A stretch of DNA of 22,080 nucleotides from an uncultured Lachnospiraceae bacterium. GTDB lineage: Bacteria; Bacillota; Clostridia; Lachnospirales; Lachnospiraceae. Below the pieces are notes generated by a model. It did not search any database. It was not told the origin of the DNA and worked only from the letters and a program-made list of their open reading frames with translations. Location of the stretch: contig CAJTTU010000058.1 in the NCBI GenBank assembly GCA_910579325.1, forward strand, positions 1 to 22,080, read 5' to 3'. Of the stretch, positions 16,172 to 22,080 are shown in pieces. The translations under genes were made by a program, and so were the position numbers. Each line of letters opens with the position of its first letter. The first letter of the stretch is position 1.

Positions 16172-16554
16172 GAAAGTGATTACGGAATATCAAATACCGA
16201 TATATGTTGATATCTGTGTATTAGACGTGATTTATTTGATAGGGAGCAATGAACTGAACAGATGTGAATTTATGGGCGAGGAAAATATTTCCTCGCTCGA
16301 TTTGTTTGTAATGGGGATTTATAATCTTTGTGATTCGGGATTTTTTGTAGTTCTTATGGAGTTTGACGTGACAAAATGTCAGAAGAAAGGTATAATCAGA
16401 CTATTGAATCTGCTCTTGTAGGGATAAATGTGTGGAAAGTATTGATAATCGACACGAGTATTTTGTGCGTATATCTTAAGATTTACTTTGTGGAATGAAA
16501 TACATAAAAGCGATGATTTGATATATGATTAATAATGAGGAGGTGTAACAGGCA
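16172..16554. other. AT-rich 383-base spacer at the sporulation/accessory boundary
   Basis: After spoVAC the base composition turns AT-rich. An open frame at 16176-16421 (81 codons from GTG) has no good ribosome site and no recognisable family, and a perfect hairpin runs through it, so I do not call it a gene. I see no remnant of spoVAD, no tRNA, and no clear integrase or att repeat. Confidence 0.55.
16276..16296 (+). terminator. Hairpin terminator downstream of spoVAC
   Basis: GCGAGGAAA pairs perfectly with TTTCCTCGC (nine bp) around a three-base ATA loop and is followed by a T-rich segment (TTTGTTTG). It lies about 105 bases past the spoVAC stop and would end the spoVA transcript here. Confidence 0.55.
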
Positions 16555-17217
16555 TTGGAAACAAAATATCATATGACAAAAGAAGAAAATATTTTTGTCG
16601 CAAAACGGAATATTATCGATTATATCTGGAAAAGCGCCAAACTGGAAGGACTTACGGTGACTTATCCTGATACGGAGGCAATTTACAACGGGATGAGTGT
16701 GCAGGGTATTAAAGTATCCGATATAGTAGCTGTTAATAATTTAAAACATGCCTGGCAGTTTATATTGGACACACTGGATTATCCAACAGATTACCCTTTT
16801 ATCTGTAAGATTAATCAATATGTAGGCGGAGATAATCTGATTATCCGGGCGGGGTATCTTCGGAATGTACCGGTAAGCATCGGTGGTACGACGTGGAAGC
16901 CGGATATGCCGATTGAGTCACAAATCAAAGAAGAACTGGAAGAAATTATGCGAATAAGCAGTCCTACCGACAGAGCGCTTACCTTATTGCTTTATATCGT
17001 ACGTAAGCAGATGTTTTTAGACGGCAATGAACGAACGTCTATGTTGGCAGGCAATCATGTTATGATCTCTCACGGATGCGGAATTATTTCGATCCCAATC
17101 GAGCATCAAAGGACATTTACCGGTATGCTGATTGATTTTTATGAATCTAACAGGATGGACGAAATAAAGCAGTTTTTGTATGAAAATTGTATTGATGGTA
17201 TTGAGTTTAAAAGATAA
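16555..17217 (+). CDS. Fic-fold protein with degenerate active-site motif
   Basis: This 220-aa protein resembles class II Fic proteins. The N-terminal inhibitory-helix motif S-x3-E-G is present (S27-AKLEG32). The core motif is QMFLDGNERTS (152-162), where the family expects HPF-x-DGNGR: the catalytic His is Gln152 and one Gly is Glu159, while Asp156, Gly157, Asn158 and Arg160 remain. Fic enzymes usually transfer AMP to hydroxyl side chains, and loss of the His general base normally abolishes that. The start is TTG 16555, 11 bases after GAGGAGG; the next ATG (16573) is too far away. It stands between the spoVA genes and the three-gene cluster, same strand, 118 bases before it. It could be a toxin-like or regulatory pseudo-enzyme. 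Confidence 0.7.
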   Translation: METKYHMTKEENIFVAKRNIIDYIWKSAKLEGLTVTYPDTEAIYNGMSVQGIKVSDIVAVNNLKHAWQFILDTLDYPTDYPFICKINQYVGGDNLIIRAGYLRNVPVSIGGTTWKPDMPIESQIKEELEEIMRISSPTDRALTLLLYIVRKQMFLDGNERTSMLAGNHVMISHGCGIISIPIEHQRTFTGMLIDFYESNRMDEIKQFLYENCIDGIEFKR

Positions 17218-17238
17218 AGGGAAAATTTAGAAGAGATT

Positions 17239-17266
17239 TTGTAAAAATGTCTATCACATTTATAAA
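17239..17266 (+). promoter_or_regulatory. Possible promoter for the three-gene cluster
   Basis: TTGTAA (17239-17244) and TATAAA (17261-17266) are 16 bases apart in the AT-rich gap after the Fic-like gene. The match is moderate; cotranscription with the Fic gene is also possible. Confidence 0.3.
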
Positions 17267-17335
17267 AAGAATGGTAAAATAAAGAAAATATGAAAAAGGG
17301 GACAACAGCAGGCAAAATCAGTCAGGAGGTCTGCA

Positions 17336-18937
17336 ATGAATATAAAAGAAAAAGTGTCGGAGTTATTAAAATATTGTTCGTCTTATCAGGGACATACATA
17401 TATGGTGGATGAACGGCGGGAGGATGAGTCGTTTCGGGTGGTTTTGGCAGAGGAAAAAGAAATAGCGGAAAATCTGGATAAGCTGCAGTTTATTCTGCTT
17501 ACGGGAGAAGCGGGAGATGGGAAGTCCCATTTATTGCGATGCCTGAGAGAAAGACTGGAAAAGTATCGGTTTCATATTATTGGGGATTTTTCGGAACTGC
17601 CGGAAAAGGGCAGGCTGCAAAAACAGCCGGGCGGTCAGCCGGATCCGGGAAAGCAGGAGGTTATACGGACGATTGCCGATATTGTGGAAGGCAAGTCTGA
17701 TCAGCGCATTATTATTGCGGCAAATGTAGGCATTTTTACGAAATCTGTCCTGATGTATCAGGAGCAGCTTCTGGATATGTTGAACCGTCAGCATGACAGG
17801 GTAAAAATTATTAATTTTGAAAAGCGAAATCTTGCCTTTGATCAGGGGGTATTTTCACGGATTGTGGAGACCTTTTTTACATATGACCGGGGAGCGTGTA
17901 CGGATACGGACTGCCCTCATTGCCAGAACTGCGCTTATAAAAATAATATCGATTTTTTGTGTTCTCCCGAGGGGATCGAAAGTATCCGCGTTTTGTGCGA
18001 TACTGTTTTTCTGATGGGGGAACATATTACTTTCCGGGAATTGCTTTCACTGTTAGCCCATCTGGTGACTCTCGGTGAGGGCTGTGAGGAGAGGAAGGGG
18101 CAAAGACTGGATGGAAGTTATGGATATGAAAATATTTTTGGGCTGACAGAAGATAAAATCTTGCAGAAAATCAGCCGGATGGATCCTGCCTGTAAGAATG
18201 ATACGGATGTAGACCGAGAAACATCCTATATGGATGTGGAAAGCTGCCGGAGGGAAAAAAGGCGCCGTTTTTTTGAAGAGAAGAACATAGATAAGAAATA
18301 TAAATTTCTGACAGTGGACTATTTGTTTGAGTTTCAGACAGTACTTAAGGAGTTTGAAAAGACGCCTTTTATTGCTTCCGAGATGATCAGGGAAGGGGTC
18401 TTGTACCAGCTGAAAAGGGGGATTGGCCGCCTGACCAGAAGGGGCGAAAGCAATATGGCGGTGAAGGTGGCCGATACGCCTTCCATGCTGGGAGATGATA
18501 TCCAGACGGAGTTTGAGCTGGGAAATATGGATATTATCTGGCACAGGCATGGGCTGGATTTTAATGAACCGGACAAGGCGGCTGAGAGCGGCCAACAGAA
18601 CTGTTTTGGTATGAGCTACGTATATGATGCAGACGAAGCAGACGAAGAAAAATTAGCAGAAATTACGTTGGCGATCGATTACAAATTGTTCCGCTACCTG
18701 ATGATGGCAGACGGGTATTTTTATCTGAGCCATAACAGCAAGTCGATTGAAGAATATACCATCAATACGTTTTTCCGGAAGATACTAAAAAAGAAGCAGG
18801 GCGCCTATGAAAAAATGCTTGTGAAATTTGTGGGGCAAAAAGAAAGCGGATACTGTAATTTTTCTCTCAGCATGCAGAAGATGAACAGCATGCTGTACCG
18901 GGGGAAAAAAATAATTAAGCTGAAGAAAGAGGGTTGA
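17336..18937 (+). CDS. P-loop ATPase with Cys cluster (DptF-like?), gene 1 of three-gene cluster
   Basis: This 533-aa protein begins at an ATG five bases after a perfect AGGAGGT site. Walker A is TGEAGDGKS (T56-S64). A strand ending in IIIAANVG (125-132) looks like a sensor-1 Asn. A Cys cluster follows (C188, C193, C196, C199, and C209), probably metal-binding. Helical parts come after (FRELLSLLAHLVTLG and a FLTVDYLFEFQ region). This layout, with GDGKS, an A/INxG strand and later helices, resembles the phosphorothioation-dependent restriction ATPase DptF and related defence ATPases, but I would not assign the name from the sequence alone. It overlaps the next gene's nominal TTG start, so the genes are likely translated in concert. 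Confidence 0.6.
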   Translation: MNIKEKVSELLKYCSSYQGHTYMVDERREDESFRVVLAEEKEIAENLDKLQFILLTGEAGDGKSHLLRCLRERLEKYRFHIIGDFSELPEKGRLQKQPGGQPDPGKQEVIRTIADIVEGKSDQRIIIAANVGIFTKSVLMYQEQLLDMLNRQHDRVKIINFEKRNLAFDQGVFSRIVETFFTYDRGACTDTDCPHCQNCAYKNNIDFLCSPEGIESIRVLCDTVFLMGEHITFRELLSLLAHLVTLGEGCEERKGQRLDGSYGYENIFGLTEDKILQKISRMDPACKNDTDVDRETSYMDVESCRREKRRRFFEEKNIDKKYKFLTVDYLFEFQTVLKEFEKTPFIASEMIREGVLYQLKRGIGRLTRRGESNMAVKVADTPSMLGDDIQTEFELGNMDIIWHRHGLDFNEPDKAAESGQQNCFGMSYVYDADEADEEKLAEITLAIDYKLFRYLMMADGYFYLSHNSKSIEEYTINTFFRKILKKKQGAYEKMLVKFVGQKESGYCNFSLSMQKMNSMLYRGKKIIKLKKEG

Positions 18938-18945
18938 GACTGTTT

Positions 18946-20490
18946 ATGGATAAAGGCCAGGGGCAGGAGAGCAAAAGCGTATTAAGCGCTTATATAGGAA
19001 TCGCTGGGCCGGAAACACCGAAATATCTGCTGGCAAATAATTTTTTGTCGGAGTTTTTTCAGGCGCCTTCAGAGAAAGATATGCCGGAAATGAATTATCA
19101 GAGTTTTAAAAGGACTGAGATTTTGACCAGCGAGGAAGATAACGAACAAAAAAAGAAGCAGTTAGAACGTTCCTTTGACCGCTTTTTACAGCGGTTTTCC
19201 GGGCTGGATAGTATTAAAAGCAATTATAAAAATAAGAGTTTTTATTTCCCTCTCCATCCGCAGATGTTGAAAAGCACGGCTTTTAACCTGCGGCATCTCC
19301 TTTATAATATGCTGCCGGAGATCGAGAAGGAGGAAAAGTTCCGAAAGCTGCAGGATATGCTGCAGGAGTACTTATATCAGGAGACGACGGGAGTAAATTA
19401 TTTGCTCAACGAGCTGTATGAAAAGCTGTTTCAGGGGGAATACCGGAAATATCCATCTGCCAAGGATCCGGAATATGCGCGCCTGTTTAAAAGAAAGCAG
19501 TACAGGCAGGTATGTAAAAATTTTGAGGAAGATTTGTACCGTATTCTTGGACATCCGTTTTTTAAAAAGCTGGATTTTTATAAAAAATATGATTATCTGG
19601 CTACTTTGCTGAATAGTTACGTGATTCAGTTTATTATGAAAAAAGATACCGCGCCTAAAGGCGGCGGAGGCGGCTGTGTTTTATGCCAGGGTTCGGCGAC
19701 CAGCCACCTGTTAAGCGGCGGCGCGTTTCACAGAGCTTGCGTTCAGGATTACGCAGAGCTGCGGGAAGTATTTCCAAAGGAAATGAAGAAATATTATATA
19801 CTTCAAATGAATGGGGAAACGGATGAGACGGATCAGGTTTATGTATGGGAAAGAAAAGGAAAATTATTTGTAGGCAAGAAGAAAGAAGGAGGGGAGATCA
19901 GAGAGGACGGAGAACCGTTTCTTCAGTTTGTAAACCGTGTATTTAATTCCCATTACAAGGATTCCGCCGCAGAGTCTCTGTATGCTTCTGTAAAACGGGC
20001 ATTCCGGATTACGGAAGAGAATTGCAAGTATGATTTTGACAGAAATAAATTTGTTACATTTTATATGGATGTAAGCCAGGCGCGGAGAGGGTCGATGTTG
20101 ACCAAAATCTCTTCGACTCTGCCGACCTGCGGCAAGGATATTGCATTTGTTTTTCCAAACAACCGTTCCAGGCATAAATTTTTTGCCCTGTCTCCGTCCC
20201 TTCTTGAATTTTACGTGAGATTATATCTGGCAAGAAAAGACCGGACATATGCTTACCTGGACATTTTTTTAGCTGATTTGGAGGAGCGTTATGGTATCTG
20301 CACCCAGAAATCAGAAAAAATGGATGCGATTTTAAAGCGGCTGCGGATCAAAGTTCCATTTCAGGAATTTCGGCAAAACGAACAGGCGCTGCTGGAAAAT
20401 TTGGACGAGATTAATTGTCTGGTCAGGCTTTCCGACAGTGGGTATGTGATTACGCTTCCGGAGGAAAAGGGGGAGTTCAGGCTGCTATGA
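18946..20490 (+). CDS. Zinc-finger-containing protein of unknown function, gene 2 of cluster
   Basis: This protein of about 514 aa is not recognised. I set ATG 18946, since the in-frame TTG at 18934 abuts the GAGGG site with no spacing. The first ~230 residues are charged and mostly helical. At 244-265 is a CxxC-x14-HxxC metal-binding motif (C244, C247, H262, C265) after a run of five glycines. A later part has strand-like segments (KDIAFVFPNNRSRHKFFALSP). The C-terminus ends in a short strand-rich block (SGYVITLPEE). The stop overlaps the next gene's start by ATGA, so translation is coupled. Its position suggests the middle subunit of a three-protein complex. Confidence 0.55.
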   Translation: MDKGQGQESKSVLSAYIGIAGPETPKYLLANNFLSEFFQAPSEKDMPEMNYQSFKRTEILTSEEDNEQKKKQLERSFDRFLQRFSGLDSIKSNYKNKSFYFPLHPQMLKSTAFNLRHLLYNMLPEIEKEEKFRKLQDMLQEYLYQETTGVNYLLNELYEKLFQGEYRKYPSAKDPEYARLFKRKQYRQVCKNFEEDLYRILGHPFFKKLDFYKKYDYLATLLNSYVIQFIMKKDTAPKGGGGGCVLCQGSATSHLLSGGAFHRACVQDYAELREVFPKEMKKYYILQMNGETDETDQVYVWERKGKLFVGKKKEGGEIREDGEPFLQFVNRVFNSHYKDSAAESLYASVKRAFRITEENCKYDFDRNKFVTFYMDVSQARRGSMLTKISSTLPTCGKDIAFVFPNNRSRHKFFALSPSLLEFYVRLYLARKDRTYAYLDIFLADLEERYGICTQKSEKMDAILKRLRIKVPFQEFRQNEQALLENLDEINCLVRLSDSGYVITLPEEKGEFRLL

Positions 20491-22080
20491 CAGAGCAATT
20501 TGAGAAATATCTGAAAAAATATATTTCGTTGCTGGTGGAAGAAAAAACAGAGTTTTTTATCGCCATCGTGGACGTGGAGAAAGAGTTGGCGTTTGATTTT
20601 CTGGAAAACAGAGAGGAATGCATGGATTATGAAACTGTGTGGTTTGAACGGCGGGATTATGCGGCCGCCGTCAGGCTGCGGAACAATCCCGATATCCGAA
20701 AGCTTGTTTTGCTGTCCAATGATACGGTGAAAATGATTGACTCTCTCAAGGATTTTGTAGAGTATCCGGTTCTGCCGGAACGACAAGAGGACTTATGGAC
20801 TTGTCTGGAAGCAGCTTTTGGTGCGGCGTTGGATCCTGACTGCAAAAGAATATTAGGTACGGTATTGGAGCAAAAACAGATTTCGCTGGAAGATATGCTC
20901 GTCTATGTAAAAGACAGTATTAAACATGGCAGATGCAGTGCGGAGGAAATGACAAAAAATCTTTATCAGTTTGAATTCTGGTCTTTGAAAAAGTGGAAAG
21001 ATGATAAAGCGCCCACAAAGGGGCAGCTAAAAAGGATGATACGAAATTCCAGCCCCCTTCAGTTAGAAAAAAGGCTGATTGGTGGTATGACGGGAGGAAA
21101 TTCCGTATTTACGGACAGGGAACAGAGGACGATTCTTCGCTGTCTTTCTAAAAATGATCTGCAGGGCCTGTTTTCTAATATTTTTTATGATGAGCGGGTG
21201 GAACGGCTGTTTAAAGGAAATCCTGATCCCAGAACGAAAGATTCCGGTACGGAAGAAAAGGCGGAAGCCCAGCAATATAACAACTCTTATCGGTATGCGA
21301 TCCAGGAGCAGTCAGAGGAAGATGTGTGGGAGATCGAAGCAGAGCTTTTCTCAAGAAGAAAAGTTGGGACAGAAGGAGAAAATGCATCAGAGGAAGATAA
21401 TCCGCTGGAGATCAGTATGCAATCATTTATCTATCCTGACACGGATGAACTGAAGGAAAAGCTGGATAAATTAGTGGAACAGATAAACAATCTGAATTTT
21501 ACGGAGCGAAAACGGACACTTGTGGAAACAGGGCTAGACAATTTTCGCACCTGTTTTTTGAAGGCGGTAGAGGAGGGAAAACTATATACGCCGGCCTGTC
21601 TGGCGCATTATGTGGAAAGCCAGAAGGAAACGGTCAGAGCTTATTTTGGATTACTGGCACTTTGTATATCAGATGATGGGATTGCACGCAGGTGTGAGGG
21701 ATCGGACTTTTTAAGCCAGGTGCAGAATTTGTTTTGTAAGAAGGAAAACGGCAGATTGAAAATGCCTTTTTATCATCCGGTGATGGGACTTTATTATTGG
21801 AGGTTGCAAAAGAGCTATACGGCATACAGAAGGATGCAGGCATCCCGGTCAGACAGCTTCAGCCAGAAAGTGATTTTGGCATTGGTGGAAAAAGAGCAGA
21901 TGGATTTTCCGATACGGTATATGCTGTGGGAGGGGAAATTATTCCAGTTAGATTATACCAGTCTGGGAGATTGGGGGACAGAGGTGGTATTTGGCAGCAT
22001 GGCGGATTACACGGCAGGCTCCTGGTCAAATATTCGGCTTCTCAATGAAGATTTAATGGATTATATCGCACGCCACCGTT
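20487..22080 (+). CDS. Large protein of unknown function, gene 3 of cluster (runs off window)
   Basis: An open frame of 531 codons runs from ATG 20487 to the window end with no stop. It begins by overlapping the stop of gene 2 (ATGA). The first ~110 residues contain a YAAAVRLRNNPDIRKLVLLS motif followed by NDTVKMIDSLKDF, a Rossmann-like N-terminal pattern that reminds me of large defence-associated proteins, though I cannot name it. Later there is a KMPFYHPVMGLYYWR segment (about nt 21757-21801). No helicase or ATPase motif is visible yet; these could lie downstream. In three-gene restriction systems such as DptFGH the third gene is the largest, and this gene would fit such a layout. Confidence 0.6.
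   Translation, partial: MTEQFEKYLKKYISLLVEEKTEFFIAIVDVEKELAFDFLENREECMDYETVWFERRDYAAAVRLRNNPDIRKLVLLSNDTVKMIDSLKDFVEYPVLPERQEDLWTCLEAAFGAALDPDCKRILGTVLEQKQISLEDMLVYVKDSIKHGRCSAEEMTKNLYQFEFWSLKKWKDDKAPTKGQLKRMIRNSSPLQLEKRLIGGMTGGNSVFTDREQRTILRCLSKNDLQGLFSNIFYDERVERLFKGNPDPRTKDSGTEEKAEAQQYNNSYRYAIQEQSEEDVWEIEAELFSRRKVGTEGENASEEDNPLEISMQSFIYPDTDELKEKLDKLVEQINNLNFTERKRTLVETGLDNFRTCFLKAVEEGKLYTPACLAHYVESQKETVRAYFGLLALCISDDGIARRCEGSDFLSQVQNLFCKKENGRLKMPFYHPVMGLYYWRLQKSYTAYRRMQASRSDSFSQKVILALVEKEQMDFPIRYMLWEGKLFQLDYTSLGDWGTEVVFGSMADYTAGSWSNIRLLNEDLMDYIARHR

Noticed and set aside
16176..16421. 81-codon ORF after spoVAC
   Set aside because: GTG start without a good ribosome site, no recognisable family, and a perfect nine-bp terminator-like hairpin inside it. 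More likely spacer than gene.
1..22080. CRISPR array, tRNA, rRNA, transposase or integrase
   Set aside because: No regularly spaced repeats, no tRNA cloverleaf or rRNA signature, and no recombinase motif in any long frame were found, so none is claimed even though the ends look accessory.

Overview
The window looks like chromosome of a spore-forming Firmicute, most likely a Lachnospiraceae (Clostridium cluster XIVa) member. The reasons are the spoIIA-sigF-spoVA sporulation block, strong AGGAGG-type ribosome sites, a DUF6514 gene and a YfhO/GtrA/GT2 surface-glycosylation operon. The taxon is inferred from gene content; no rRNA or tRNA was found.

Layout: (1) 1-3467, an accessory gene for a TPR-repeat protein with a C-terminal DUF2971-like domain. 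It is broken by a one-base frameshift at an A6 run (557-562) and ends at a bidirectional terminator. (2) 3561-7622, minus strand: a three-gene operon of GT2 glycosyltransferase, GtrA-like flippase and YfhO-like polytopic glycosyltransferase, with a clear sigma-A promoter. Its composition matches the CsbB-GtcA-YfhO machinery that decorates lipoteichoic acid in Bacillus. (3) 7794-12688, plus strand: housekeeping genes. These are a tandem OB-fold SSB-like protein, a DUF6514 protein behind a strong leader hairpin, a YigZ/IMPACT protein, FolC, a 45-aa microprotein, and a membrane TPR protein with a zinc ribbon, closed by a textbook terminator. (4) 12727-16171: the sporulation block spoIIAA-spoIIAB-sigF, a sigma-G/F-type promoter, a small membrane-anchored protein gene, then spoVAA-spoVAB-spoVAC. 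(5) 16172-22080: an apparent accessory insertion where spoVAD would be expected. It holds a hairpin terminator in a gene-poor AT-rich stretch, a Fic-fold protein with a degenerate active site, and a tightly coupled three-gene cluster. That cluster is a P-loop ATPase with a Cys cluster, a zinc-finger-containing protein, and a large third protein that runs off the window.

In the sporulation block, SpoIIAA and SpoIIAB control sigma-F in the forespore. The spoVA genes encode membrane channel components for dipicolinic acid uptake and release. The most interesting part is the right-hand cluster. Its gene order, ATPase architecture and sizes suggest a nucleic-acid-directed defence system. The first protein vaguely resembles DptF, but I do not recognise the second and third proteins with confidence, so it may be an undescribed system.
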